Positions 21,601 through 36,600 of a stretch of DNA of 64,000 nucleotides are shown piece by piece (position 1 is the first letter of the stretch; every line of letters begins with the position of its first letter). The notes under the pieces were generated by a model. It saw nothing but the letters and a program-made list of their open reading frames with translations. It ran no database searches and was not told where the DNA came from. The stretch covers positions 16,983,492 through 17,047,491 of the forward strand of contig NC_051434.1 in assembly GCF_001649575.2 (NCBI RefSeq), in the 5' to 3' direction. A program made the position numbers and the translations under genes. The stretch is from Kryptolebias marmoratus (taxonomy: Eukaryota > Chordata > Actinopteri > Cyprinodontiformes > Rivulidae).

Positions 21601-24600
21601 ACTGACCTTCCAGACCCAGGCGTTCCTATACTGCACTCACCTGAGATGCATCCACTGCCCTCAGGTGAGTCCCATTTCATTATTAGTGAGACCTCTGTTG
21701 AGTTAGGACAGTCACTTCAAAGGGGGGTGAATATTTCTGCAATCACTTATCTTCTGTTGCATGTTTTCATTTAATACTTTGTAGAAATCAGTTTCCACTT
21801 CGCCATTGAAGAGTTTTTTTTTTTAGCATCTTTTCTCTTTTTTGTCAAAAAGGTGGCCCATTACTGATTTATAACAGCAATAAAAAAGGTAAAACACCTG
21901 AGGGGGTGAATACTTTTTTTTACAGGAGGGGTAGCTGTTCACTAACTGGATGTCATCCAAAGCCACCTGGACTCTCGTCCTTCAGAGTCTAGGAAAAACT
22001 GGCCTCCATTCCCCTCGTCGGGGAGCCAAGCCTTCTGAGAATTTATTAGTGGAAGAACACTGGGCAGATTGACATGAGGACGCTCTACATTCAGCCCCAC
22101 ACGCAGCTGAGGCCGGTGCTGGACAGTGACAACGTCCCTGCTGTAAGGCTCCAGAATAAAACAGGCTTTCTGGGGACCCTGGATGCAAGGGCCCTCATGG
22201 TGAGCCAGGATTTGTGTCACTTACTCTCTACTGTAGACCTCTGCGGTAGAGAGGAGGATCTCATTGAGAACTGAGGACAAAGGACCCTTTTCTTTTGGCA
22301 AAGTGACCTCAGAGGGAAATGGAGGTGGGTTAAATCACAAATGATTTTCACCATGGCAATGGAAAGAAAAAAAAAGAAATACAGTGGTAGACAAGGGGGA
22401 AGAAAGAGGAAGCAGCGAAACGAAAAGGGGGGGGGAAGCAGAAACAGAGGCGAAATTGAGATTTAAGAGCAGGTAGAGAGCGTAGGACAAAAGAAGATGA
22501 GAAACGAGCCGTGATGAGGGGGAGGACAAGATGGCAGAGGAGCAATCAAGCCTGGAGATGAGAGCAGAAAATAACAACCGCCATTATCTGAGGCGTAGAT
22601 TAAAAAAGAAAAAAAGGGAAAGAGGGAACTTCACCTGACGTTGGTGTGCCGCTGCACGTAGAGGTTGTGAAAGTTGTTGGTGCTCTCGGTCCGACCGAAG
22701 TTGGGTCCCTGCAGCCTCTGGATGATCTCGGCTTTCATCACTCTGGCAATGTGAGCCGGCAGTAAGGACAGCAGCAAACGCTCCTACAGAGGGACGGGCA
22801 GGGATTTCACTGACGTGTTGACGTGAGATGGGAAGCACTCGGATAAAAAAAGGCCAAAAGAAACGGCTCGTTTACAGGTTCTGAGTGTTGTTTCATTGAG
22901 AAGTTGCTAAAACACACAGGGACCCAAAACATTTCACTTAAAGCATCTTTTAAAAAGCTAGAAGAGCGTACACCTCAAGGCCACAGCGTGATTAAAAATA
23001 GAATGATCCGGCTCATAATCTGGATCAGCACCGGAATTTAATCCATTGTTTCTTGTTTCAACCCCAACATTTCCTCCAAATCTTTGCTAACAGACAGACA
23101 AACCAACAGACACAACCGGAAACAGAACCTCCTTGGTGGAGGAAACAGAAGGGTCACATGTAGGAGCAGAGATTTTAACAAAGGGGTTACCTGTGACCTT
23201 TGACCCCATGAACCTTGAAATTAACAGGCATCATCTTTGACCCATGAGGTGTCCAGCTGTGCTGTTTGACACTCCTACATTACACTGCTGCAGAGTTAGA
23301 GCATGATGTCAACTGTGAGGTTGACCTTTGACCCCATGGCTGTGAAATCAATGGTGATCATTCTTGGCCTAAGAGTTGTGCATCTATGGAGTTTAACATT
23401 CTTGTTACACAGCTGCAGAGTTAGAGAACGAGGTCAACTGTGGCCTTGACCTTTGACCCTGTGACTTTGAGATCAATCGTGATCATTTTTAACCTAAGAG
23501 GTGTCCTGCTGTGCAGTTTAATTTTTCTCTATTACATGGTTATATAGTTAGAACACAAGGTCATCTGTGGTCTTGACCTCTGACCCCAACACTTTGAAAT
23601 CAACAGTGATCACCCTTTGACCCATGAGATGTGAGTCTGTAGTGTTTAACATTCCTGTTAAACAGCTGCACAGTTAGAGCACGGGCTGATCTGTGACTTT
23701 GACTTTTGACCTTCACCACCAACATGTAATCACGTGTTCCATGTTTGATGTTTCCTGAATATTTCATGAAAATCTGTTCAGAACTTTCTGAGTAATCTTG
23801 TTCGCAGAAAGACAGACGCTACAGAAACCATGACCTCCTTGGCAGAGGGAATGATCTGTAGTTTGCTGATCTGTTTCTTTCTCTCTATTATCATTTTCAG
23901 CATCAATTATTTAACCTCCTAAATATAGCCCCGTTGTTAATCTCCATAATGATATTTCACCTGAGTTATTAATCAAGGAGCACTTTAGGCCAACGTCGGG
24001 CACAGAAGAGCAACGACCACTTATGACTCCGCACTCCCATGTTTAATTAGCACAAGGTAATTTTGGGAGAAAATGAAGCAAAATGTGCTTTTTTTCTGAT
24101 TTGCCCCACTGATTCTTGAGGCAAAGTGAAAGCTTGGTGCTTCTGAAGCTGACAGCAGGAATCTTTGTACAGTTTGTAGGAGACGGTGCGTATATTTGAG
24201 CTTTTGTTCAAAAAATTAATTTATTAGCTTTCATTTAACCAGACAAATCCCATTGAGATCACAGATCTCTTTTTCAAGGGAAGGCCTGGGCCTGACAGAA
24301 GCCTAGCATGCATGTTTTTATACTGTGGGAGGAAACCGGAGTGTCCGGAGAAAACCCACGTAAACATGAAAAACTCCGCACAGAGAGAGCCCAGAACCAA
24401 CCCAGGGTTTTGAACCTGGGACCTTCTTGAAGTGAGGCAACAATGCTAACCACTAATCCATCGTGCTGTCCCCAAAATACAAGCTTTTTCACCATTTTGG
24501 TTACTTTTTCAGTCCTTGTTAGTGAAACAACACAACAGACTACTAAACAAAAAGCTACCTTTAAAATCTTTATTTCTGATTTAACTGAAAGATGATGGGT

Positions 24601-27600
24601 TTTATTTGGTTATGTTTTTGTTGAACTCTACCATGTTATGTGTAATGGGGTTAGCTTTACTTCCTGTTTTGTTCTGCTTTGGTTAATCACGACGCTCGGC
24701 TTCCATTGACTTCTTTGCTCCCTTTGGTTGTTTTTGTAAAATAATAAAAATAAATAAAAAAAATACAGACTTTTGTTGTATTACAACGTGTAATTTAAAT
24801 ATTTTTTTTCCTATTTCTTTTTAAGTGACAAACCTCCACAAATTACTTATTTTTTTCCCCCTCATGAAGTTACACGGAGGGGAAAAATGGTCTCCGTATA
24901 TATACACGGATTCTGATAGCTCCCAGAGTAGCACCAAGAAAGAGACAGTATGAAGACCAAGGAACTCGCCACACGGGTCAGAGACAAAGTTGTGGGGAAG
25001 TACAGATCAGGGTTGGAGTGTAAAAACAACAAACCCTAGACATCTAATATTTGAGTGTATCTGTCCACTATAAGCTGAAAGAAATCATGAAGAGCTGTTT
25101 TGAATTTTCCAAAAGACACCCGGAGACTCCTCAAACATGTGGAAGAAGGTGCTGTGGTCAGGTGAAACTAAAACTGAACTTTTTTTTTTTGTCTGGTCCA
25201 AACACCGCTCGTCGGGCTGAGAACACGACCCTTAACAGTGAAGCACGGTGGCGGCGGCATCAGGCTGTGGGGCTGCTTTCATCAGCAGGGACTAGGGAGA
25301 AAACTGGTCCGAGTTGGAGGGAATATGGAAGGAGGAAAAGACTCCTGCACACAAACAGGGCCCACTGTAGATTGGCACAATAGTTGACCCGTTAGGAACA
25401 TTTTTATACTTGGGGTGAGTCGTGGGTCTTAGTTACGCGGCACAAAATGGCAGCGAGCTCGTTAGCACTTCCGCCCAAACCTTTTGCTTAAAATGACAGC
25501 GAAGTTGAAGTTGGCGTGTTATCATTCTCCCTGTGTGAGTGCTCTCCCATCCATAATCCGAAAAAAACCCTGATCCCGATCCCAGTTGTCATCAAGCAAG
25601 AGACAGGGTACACCTGATTCCCAGGACATCACAGGAACAAGCACACACACATACAAACACACACTGTCCTACAATCAATTTCAAATCAATTAACCTAGCG
25701 TGCGCGGCTCCAGCTCGGCTGCGACGCCGAACAAAGATCGAGCAGGTCAGAGAAACGAGCCCATTTCTCCATGTATTCACAATATTGCTCAGTTTTCTGA
25801 GGAAAAACTTTCAGAAACCCATCAGAGGTTTTAATCAAAAGCTCACTGTTGCCCGTGATAATTTAGAAGGCGTTAATGTGCGCTAATGTCAAGTTACACC
25901 ACAGCTGCGCAGGAGGATGTCATTATGTCGTTCATTACAGCAGGAGATGGGATATCCATCATGCGCCGCTGTTGTGTAACCGTGAAAATGTTTCGCTTTA
26001 AACTCGCCCCACACTCATCAGATGGGGAGTTGTTTGGTGTGAGCGAGATGGTGTGTGTGTGTGTGTGTGAGAGTGTGGGCTGTGTGTGTTACAGAGGGAA
26101 CAGCTGCCCGAGGGGTGTGTGTGTGTGTGTGTGTGAGTCATAAATGCAGCTCCCAGTAAAGAGGGGTCATTACATTGTTCACACACCACGGGCTCATTTC
26201 CTAAAACACAGCAGCAAATTAAGTTTGGCGAGGAGCTCGGAGGGGGGGGGGGCTAAAAATAGAACTGCACTCTTATTTACCTATCGAGCGCCGGAGCAGC
26301 AGCTTCGAGCAGACTGCTCGCGGGAGGACTGCGGAAGGACGAGGCGCCTTTTTTGTTTGTTTGGTTTTTTTTTTCTGCAATCGCGCGTTCGATTAACGAG
26401 CTAACGCGAGCCGCATTCAGCTGCCGAATGAGGCTCGGCCTCGTTGAGGGCTGAGTGGCCGGGGAAACGGGCAAACACGTCAGACGAGCCTCTGCGAGCC
26501 TTCCAAGGCCGAATCGTTGGCAAAAATCTCTATGGCACAACAAACTGGCATCACGTCGAGATCTTTGTAACGCAACCCAACGTGCGTTCAGAACTCACTT
26601 ATTTAGCCTTCAGGGAGCTGCAGAAAGTTCTACAATGGGGAAAAGGTCATCGTGGTGGACCACCTTTGAGTAGACCATCAATTATTAGCGGGATTTTCTG
26701 CGTCGTTTTCCTGGTTGGATAGAATTCCTAATGTCAGGACAAAGACGTTAATGTCAAGCAAATGTCACGACAAAATGCCACTTAAGACGTGACCTACCGA
26801 CTTCCCCTTCCCTGACAAAACCGAAAGGAAAAGTCATTTTGGCAATAATAAAGCCGAAATGTGTGACACACAAGAATAGCGGGCTATTTAAGCAGACCAA
26901 ACAGTTGTGCTTTAAATGAAACACCGTCAGAAGTATGTTCCTTAACGTGTCTCAAATTTCATACTCTTGTGCTTATAAATGGTACTTTTTTAGCAAAGAT
27001 ACTATCATCCAGACAAAGAGGGAACTCTTAGTACCAAACATTTACAGCAGATCAGTGACTCGTTATCAGGGAAGACAGAAAATGGAATAATCTGACAATA
27101 CAGAATTTGTCAGATGTTTTTCACAATATCACAAATGGAAAATAATGAATACTCAACCTACTTTAACATTCTGTTCAACCATTAACTTGTTAAAAAAAGG
27201 TGTTTTATAAAAAACCTAGAAAAATACATTTTTATTTCAAATTTAACAAAAAGCTTTTCCCTATTACTAGCCGTTTTGAATCGTTGAACTTATTTAGAAA
27301 TCCAATTTGGACCTTTTGAAATAAAGAATAAAGAGTTAACAACTAGTGTGAGTGAGCTGCCATCCTAAAACGGCTCTAATCACGAAGATTAGAGGGTTAT
27401 GTGGAAGCCATTTTAAAAACTTTAACATGGCTGTCTGTTTCACGTAACACCGTTATTCTGGCAAAAATATAATATATCGACCTCAACCTTAACCTAAAAC
27501 CATGTATCAATGAGTCAATGAGTCCCCCACTTCCTGTGGTGAAGGCCATTCAGATGGATCTTCAGAGTAAGGTCTTGCCCCAACCCTCTCCTCTGCACCT

Positions 27601-30600
27601 CTCTGTTCCTCTCCCTCATCATCATCATCATCATCATCTGCACCTCTCTGTTCCACATTCTCCTCTGTGGTGATTGACTTGTCATCTGCCTGCACTAATT
27701 TTCCCAAAATGACTAGCTGAGTTATTCCTACTTGCTGCCATCACCGACCTCGTGTCTGTCTCCTTCATCTCTTGCCTGTGTTCTTGTCCGCTAAGTCAGA
27801 TGGTCAACCAAGCATCCTTCTGCCTCTTCAGTTTTCTGCCTCTCCATCTTTAGCTCTCTGTCATCAGATGACAACAGGAGTCAAATGAAAACAATGGTGG
27901 AGGTGAAGGAGCGGAGGGGCCCCTGATCAGTGACGTGTCTCTGTTATCGATCATATCATTTACACGCAGACAGCTGGGAAATACAGGAAATGCTTCTGGA
28001 TTTGCGCCACTGTGGACACAGAGTGGAGTGGGTCTCCTCTCTGCTGTGAGATTGACAGCTGTCAGTGCTTGGGGAAGTGGGCGGGGCTTACGGCACGCTG
28101 CAGAATAACTGGTGCTTTCACACATTTAGCCGCCAAAGTGTCCAATAACACAGAAAAAAGTCAGTAGATTTGTCGCTAGTCGCTTTAAAAAATGGCTAGA
28201 GGGCTCTGAAAACTCGCTAAACATGGCGACAAAGTCGCTGAGTTGGCCCCTATTGTGTTTTTTTTAGCGTGAGAAATACAAAGTGTGGCGTGTGAGCGTG
28301 TGCACTTCACGAAATGAGTGTCTCACGATCAGCGCGTGAGACTTGAGAGCCCTGTAATCCCGTTGGGCCTGCTGTGTTTAGCTGTTAGCTCATTATTCCA
28401 GTCAGAAATAAACTTTTTGTTTCCACACTGAGTGACTTCAAAGATCATTCATAAGATTCTCACTGTTCATAACCATGTCACATAACCCTACTTTGAAAGA
28501 TCTGGACTACAGCTTTAACTGTCAACCCTCCAACAGGTGTGGAGTACAAACATACAATTACATTTAAATCAGGCAGTCGGTGCTCCTACAGAGACTGCAC
28601 ACAGTTCTCAGAAAATCCAACTTTCCACAGACTGCATCAGAAGGACAGTTAAACACAGTAATCAGTACTTTTTTTTCCCGTTTTTGTATTTTCTCTGTTT
28701 GTACATTTAGATAGCTCCAACGGTTGTTATAAATTCTTTTCGATCCAACTCTCTGTATCTCCCAACAATCTGCAGTCAGCCAACCTAAAATCACACAGCT
28801 TGTCTTTGTCCCCAATTCTTCTCCACAAAATAGTTTTCACTTTTAAACTCAACGTAAAAAAACAAACAAACACAGAGCTTTACTTCCGCTCTCTACCTTT
28901 AAAGAAAACCTGGTCTTTAATGCTCCGTTCAACAGTCCTTTTAAGCTGCTTTCTGCCACTTCGTTTCTCTTCGAGCCAGATGTCAGAAAATCCACATTCG
29001 TCTAAAACTCGTTTAGACAAATTTTTCAAGGTAACTTACAAACTTCATTATTGTGCAGTTCAGCTGAACAGTCATTGTTATTATTATGTCCTGTCACAGT
29101 GAAAGGCAGGCAGCCATATAACTGTCTGGGTCTGTGCATGTCTGTTAGCAAAATATCTCCTGAACCGTTTGACAGATTTTAATGAAACTTTCAGGAGATA
29201 ATCATTGGATGCACAAATACAGCTGGTTAAATTTGGGAGTCAACCCGATTGAAGATGGCCATGACAGCCAATCAAACCTAAATAACCAAGAAATGTCTAT
29301 AACTCAGTCAGTTTTATAGATATTTAGCTAGAATTTAGTGTGGTAGTAGCTGCGACTTGTCCTAATCATAGTCTTTAATCGCTACCAGATCGTATGACGT
29401 CTTTGAGTGAAAGGGACATGAAAGAAGACGACTGATAGGTGTACCTGCTGGTGCTTCTCAAACTCCAGCTTGATGGGCGACTTGATGCAGTTGCAGGTGT
29501 CCTGGTAGGTCTGTTTGAGGGCCAGCTCCATGAGGTGCTTGTGGTACGCCCCGGCCAGGTTGCCGCAGGTGAAGATGATCACATTGGCCAGGACCTGCCA
29601 CACGCACACACCACATGAAAACGTTAGGAAACACTAGGAGGTGACGCAAATTCCGGTTGGGGTCGTAACCTTTCGCGGGGGAGTTATCGCCCTGTAAAAC
29701 CAGAGAAACGCACAAACCTCCTAACGCTTTACTGTGGAGCTCTTGGAACGTGGCCTGGCAGATCCTTCGATTGTCTCGTATCTAAAGGCAGCAAAGCGCT
29801 CTGAGCATGTTTCGGCGTCGGCGTAGTGTCCGTTCCATTAACGTGTCCGCGAGAAACATCAAATCAATTCTCGTCGACACTCTTTGTTATCTAGCATTGC
29901 GTCGTTTTTATTGAGTCCGACAGATCTTTGTTTGTGTCTGCGGTAAATGTCCTTTTTTATGTCCCCGGATAATGAGTCCATTCAGGTCGAGGTGGTCTTT
30001 AAGAACTCCCCCCCTCCCCCGAGCACGCTAACGGGCAGGTTTATAAGCGAAGCACCCTGTGTCCCAACAGCAGTAACCCCAGACCAACTTCAAATCCTAC
30101 ACCATGGCATCTGTAGATGTGCACTTTCTTGAGACCAGCTAACCTGCGCCAGCGCAGTCGTATTCGGCCCTCGGCAGACAGAAACGTGCGTTAGATTCGG
30201 CAGCAGCGGTAGAACATTCGCTAAAAGCTGCGACTTTGGCGACACGGTTTGACCCACGCGTTTTTCCTGCGGGGGTCTGTGGGTGTGGACAAGTGTCCGT
30301 CTTACCTGCCAGACGAGAGGTTCCAGCTCGGTGGCGGTGGAGGTCAGACAGATGCTGAGGGTGACGGTGTGCGAGAGGCAGGTTATGCCGCTGGCGATGA
30401 TGGCCCATTTCATGGAGAAGGGCAGCATGGTGTAGACCACAAACACGATGAACAGGAAGAAGGACACCTGGAAGCAGAACACATGCTCTGTTGATCTATA
30501 AACAGGTGACAATAACTTATTGAGCCAGATTGGGCCGATATTTTGTAGGTAATGGGGTAAAAATGTTATATAGACCAAACCTAGAATGGGTTTTTATTTT

Positions 30601-33600
30601 ATTTTTTGTTTTATTACAAAATTTATTTTCGAGTCGAAAACTGTCTTGCCAAACCCCCTCAAAAAACTGTCTTGTAAATTTTTTTACAAGAAGGTAAAAA
30701 AAGGTTTTACACTGAAGGTATCCCGACCACTTCACAAACAGATCAGGCACTAGGACCACACGGCTCATCTCTCGGGCCTCCCTCTGTAGCTACGTGCTGA
30801 GAGGAAGAGTCCGTCGAGTGTCTGTTTGAAACAGGATACGCTTGACTTTTTGCTCGTCTGTTCGATTTGAGCGCAAAGAGTGGGTCGAGGTCCACGCGTG
30901 CGAGCTGTTCAGATATATCTGCGTTCTTCGCAGTGAGCAGACTTTGATCTGATGAAAATAATAAATGAAGTTTAACTCGAATGTCCTTGGAGTTTCCACG
31001 ACTCCGGTTCTCGAACGCCTGTCAGAGCACATCACAACTGCAGAATCTGAGTAAATTCATTTCAAACAGATTTTCTTTGTGTGTGTGTGTGTTTTTTCTT
31101 CCGTAATTTCAGGCAGAAATGAAAGCTGTTTGGAATTTCATTTATTTTTTATTTTAACTGTTTTATTGACCTGTGGTGAAACTTTTATTTTATTTTATTT
31201 TTATTAGAAATCAGCTTGATTTTTCACATTTTTAATTCTGTCTTCCTGCAAGTTAGGAGGTCACGGAAAGCTGAAGGTCTGCCACCTAAATATAGGCCAG
31301 TAAGGTGCGACGCCCGTCAGTTGAGTTTGTGGCAAAACCCTTTTAAAAAAATTTCTTTTCTCTTAAAAATACTAATAAAATCTCATCTCATTCTTGTGGA
31401 CGTAGTATCTCGTCTTGTCCCGTATTACGATTGTCCCATTACAATCCCTGCTTACACGTGATACTTATTTATGTCATTCAGGACAACATGACCTTAAGGT
31501 TCGGGCGATCATGTTTGCAGATGACGCTCCGATCTGTAGCGAGAGTCGGGAGATGGTGGAATCCCATTCGCTAACTGTGAGTTTTTTCTCCATTTTTAGA
31601 GTGAGTTTTTCTTCCAGTTATAGAAAAAAAGGGGTTATTCGCCACGATTACCTCGACTCAGAGGAAACACTTAACTGAAGGCAACCAACAGACGCCAATT
31701 TTTATCGAATTGCTGGAATTTGGAGGCAAAACCACCAAACATCCATTTACAGTTAGCCAAAAAAAAACATTTTAATAAAATAAAAAGCATAAAGCTGTCA
31801 ATTAAGTGCAAATGGGAAAATGCGCCCAGTGTTTTCAAGTGCTCAGGTTGGTCAAGCAACAGAAACATGAATGGGCTTCACAACCGGCAGCGTGGAGGTT
31901 TAATGGAGTGTCGGAACGAGAAGGGCTCTTGATGAGGCCCATCAGCTATCTTGCAGTTGGATTGATAATGCGTAGTTAAAATAAAAATTTGTTCAAACTG
32001 GTATTCAAATGCCAAATCTGCTGGCACTTTTGTCAAACGCTGANNNNNNNNNNNNNNNNNNNNNNNNNNNNNNNNNNNNNNNNNNNNNNNNNNNNNNNNN
32101 NNNGGGGGACGAGGTTACAGAAACACACATCAGAAGTTATTCCGCAAACTGTGGGCAGGAAACGCCAGCGAACATTTAGATTCGCGTGGTGTTTTGTTTT
32201 TTTTTTCTTCTGATGTTCGTCTAAATACGGAGCCCAGCTGTGTGGGCAGCCATCTCTTCCACTGAAAACCATCCAGCACTAAAATGCTGATCCTGTTATA
32301 ACTTATTGGAACTGAGTGGGCCGCTCTCATAGTCTGATTTCTCTTTTTTTTCTTCTTTTCTTTCAGCGATAAACGGCCAGTAAAACAGAAAGAAACACAA
32401 CACAATTAAAGCACTAAAGAGATCAAATATTCGCCCCTCGTGTGTGGAAGCGAGACTGTTGGCGGCGAGCGTGAAAAGCGTGTGTGTGCACGGCCGTGTG
32501 TGTGTGTTTGCTTGTTGTGCCTTTCTTAATGATAGCCCGTGCCCTAACCTCCTGCTCCGTCCCTGTCCCACTTCCCCCTGCTGACCGTCCAGCCCTTCCT
32601 GTTGTGATGGCGAGCAGCGCGACTGGGTCACGGATTCAGCAGAGACTCCAGGCGACCTCTGACCTTCCTGCCTGCCTGTTTTTACTTCCTGTGTCTTTCA
32701 GGTTCAGAGAGTCAGGAATCGACCGAGCAACAATTGGAGTGAATGATCCCTTTGGAAACACACCTACACCCCTTCATGTTGCTCATGGCGTTGATTATTT
32801 ATAGGTTTTTATTACAACAGAATCAATATAGTGGGCTAGAACCTGGGATTTACTCAATAGAATAATAAAGTTCCACTTCCATGAAGCCCAGCTCTGTGCA
32901 GCTTATAGTCCTGTGGACGGATAACACAAATCTTTACAGAAGGGTTATCTTTGGTATTTGTTGTTGTTTTCTTTAGCTGTTTTAACCCTCCTGAAGCCCT
33001 CAAAGGAGAAAGAGACAAAGAGAGGCAGAGAAGCCCTTCTAACAGGAGGGTTAATGGATCGTGATCAAATGTATGACTAAGAAAAATGATTTAAAATCTG
33101 ATGATAGAGAGTAAGGCATAAGAAATGAATGCTAATGATGTCTCTTTTTTAAGTTTGATCTGTTTTTCATTGTTCATTAAAGCTGAACTGAAAAGTGTTT
33201 TGAAGCCAACATCAGTTGAAAGAAAAGCATAAAATATGCTTATTGGAAAATTTTCAAAAAAACCCCCAAAACATTACTATTAATACCATTTTTTTTTTAT
33301 ACCAAGCATTGAAGAAACCACTTGGGTGTTTTCAGCTTTTTCTGTGAACCCCCCCGATGTGTGACGTTCTCAGAGCTGCTGAGGTTCACAGCATTCAGCC
33401 ATTCTTCAGTGAGTGGATGAATACCAGTACAATACAGTTCAGTTTGTTGGAATTAATCGTTCAAACCGGCCAGAAAATACTACTGGAGTTTCATTTTTTG
33501 GCTTCCGGAAAGATAAAAACCTTCCTCAGATTTGGATCCATAAACTCTGATGTGGGAATTACTATCAGAACTTCGGTTTGGAGCACTTCAAAGGTAAGCG

Positions 33601-36600
33601 CTGCTCCGACCCTCGTTACTGCGGTGGACTGGATTCACGCCCCCAAAAAACAGGACCTTTTACCAACTTTTTTTTATTTTTAAAAAAAGGCAAATGGAGA
33701 GGATGACATGTCCACAGAGAAGGAGACGAGAAACAGAAAGTTTTCCTTCAGACGTGGCGTGAACGCTCGTTGTCATTAAAAGGTCTGAGCTGTTTACAGG
33801 CCGACAGCCTGAGATCAGTTTGTGATTCAGAGCAGTTTGTTGTTGATGAAAAAATATAAACAATTCATGTGTGATTAAAGAAAAATCATACTCTAAAACT
33901 GTTGTTGATTAGTTTACTCTGGTGTGAGAGTTTGTCACGTTGTTTACTAGTTAGCATCCGGTTAGCATCATTAGCATCAGGTTACCTCCAAGTTAGCAAC
34001 GTTAGCTCTCTCCTGCCGTCTTTATATTGATTTGCAGTGTTGTGTGCTGATGTCATGACAACAATCTGGGGGTAATCAGTTCTCATCGTTCCACATTCCC
34101 AACTTAGTCGCTATTTGCATTGTTTTGTCGGCCATGACGGTCCTGGTGATCATCAGAATCCAAATCTGAAGAGTTTTTATCTGATTCCGGAGATCCAGCC
34201 ATGGGTTCATGTTCAAACTGGTATGGTTGTTTATTCATTACTCCCACGAAGTCTTCCGGCATTTCTTCGTGTTCAAAAAAAGGCTTCTACTTCCATTTCC
34301 ACTCGTAAACAACCTAACAGTAGTGGTGTTCTTGTCTGGCTGTGGCACAGCACTCGTCATGAACCCAGGACAGAAACTCTGCCCCACAAATCACCCACTT
34401 CAGAAATTATTGACTTAAACGCTAAAAGTATTTTAGGTTTTAGTTTTAAGTCCCTGGAATGTTGTGTGGATGTGTTTGACTAAATAACATTCATGAAATG
34501 TCCATTTTTTGAGATCTGATTTCAGTTCAGCTTTAAAGCATGTTTACTCTAAAATATCTATATATGTCATTGCGAAAAGGTAATTGGTCTTTTTATACGA
34601 ATATGTTGACATTTCATTTAAAACCAAGGTTTATTTATGTATTTTTCCAATGAATATTGATGGAGATTGGCTAAGATTGGTTAAGACTAAGTTTTGAATT
34701 TCGGCCCCCTTGTGTAACTGAGTTTGACCCCCCTACTGTAAGGCAACAAAATGAAGGAGACACACTCCTTCACGTCTCTCGTGTTATTGCACGTTTAAGT
34801 TTTAAAACCATGGGTTAATGCCTGTTTCCAGCCGCTTCCACAAACCACAAGAAGATCAGATCTCTGCACGGGCTGCTGGCGTTGACCGCACGGTGACTGA
34901 ACCGACGCTCGGGCACAACTGAACATTAGGTGTAAGCGATTGTTTGCGTGACCCAGTTCTCTTCTAAAAGAAGATCTGAACACAGAGACACAGAGAGCAA
35001 TGTTGTGTAGGCTCGGACCTTCTGTTGCTAAGGGAACCGGTGCTGACTTCTTAGCGGCTGCTGTATTTCGGAGGGAAGTTTTCGCCACATCCCTGCGCCC
35101 CTCCCCTGAACGGGCCGCCGTTCGAAGACTGCGACATCCAGCCTATTTGGGAGGTGGCATTGGAAACGGCGATCCAATTACGACTGTGTCGCCTGCTGCT
35201 TCTGTCTGCCGCGCACATCTCCTCAGCACTCCAACCTGAAGTTTGGCGTCTTCGGTCCCTTTTTGTTCATCGTCTTCTTCGGAGCAGACAGGCCCACTAA
35301 GTCCCCCCCCCCCAAATGTCCAAAAACACACAGCAGCAGACACATCTACACTCGAATCGCTCGCTTAAGCCAAATCTTAGCAGCTTCGATGGCACAAAAT
35401 CTGCAGTAACGCACGAAAACAGAAAAAAAAGTGGGATTGTGACTCAATCCTTGGGGCACCAGGTGCGAAAGCCGTGCACAGTCTCGGAGAAATCAAGCGG
35501 CGGCCACGGCGAACGGCCTGCTGCAGCTGGATGGCGGCGGACGTGGCTGTGTCACGTAACGAAGGCGGTCAGGTGAGGACGCTCGGGACGAGGTGAGGAG
35601 GTCCAAGTGAATGGCTGCCGAGGCGACGAGCGCTTCATTCCCAGCACCTCTGGTTTTTTGGTTCCTTTTTCACTGTTATGAACTCGGTGTGCTCCATCAC
35701 ACACACACCGTTCTCTGAGTAATCACAGCCAATTCAACCCGCTGGGAGCTGGATGGATTTCTGCCGTTCAACTTTCACTGGATTTCTGCCCTGCTGCCGG
35801 TTTGTCTCCTCGGTTGGTGTTTCTCTCCTTCTCTTGTTCTGTTTAAGCCAGTCCATTAATTAAAACTTGACCTCCAATGGAAATGTAGAAAGTATGTTTT
35901 AAATAATAAAAAAAACACTTAGTGACTCCTGAAATATTACAATATCTTGGGTGATCAAATTGACCTGACATTACAAGGGCTTCTCTACCTCTCTCTATCT
36001 CTCTATCTCTTTTCTGGGCTTCAGGTGGGTTCAAATTTGATTAATAGTAGACGTCAACCTAATAAATAACGTCTAACAGTTTCATTTTAATCCGTTCAGT
36101 GATTCAGGAGATATTTTGCTAATTGGTCGTGGAATTGAATTCATCTTGATAACATTTAATTCTTCTTTTTTTAAATATCCCAGGATTTAGTTGCGGAAAT
36201 CTGGTCACTTTGTTATAAACAGTACCTCTTGACGTATAAAAAAGGGAACAGTATGACATTATTTAAGGGCTCAGGATGACGGCTCAGGCCAAAGCACGAG
36301 TCGTGATCCGTCAGTAGCTTTCTGTATGTAACCGCACGGACAAGTGTTCACGGTGGGACACCAAAGGTACCTTTACAAGCACTACTCTACTGTGCACAAA
36401 AAAGGCGGCAAATTATTCTTGTCCACAGAAAGCTGCAATTTGTTCATGCTCCATGGCATCTGGAATAGGATTAAAAAAATAACCTTTTTTTTCCTGCGAG
36501 AGGCGCAAAACAACACAAATCAGCCGGATTAGGAGTTAATTTCAAGGTAAATCAGAGTCATGTGTTCTTTATCAGTGAGGCGATAAGACCTGGGTGGCCT

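Noticed and set aside
24440..24473. tRNA gene on the minus strand
   Set aside because: A- and B-box-like words are present, but there is no cloverleaf or acceptor stem, and the segment continues into a SINE body and LINE tail.
30090..30578. 162-codon minus-strand frame as one gene
   Set aside because: Only residues from VSFFLF to LVWQ (30467-30306) are real, as adcy2 exon 3; the rest is intron read-through on both sides.
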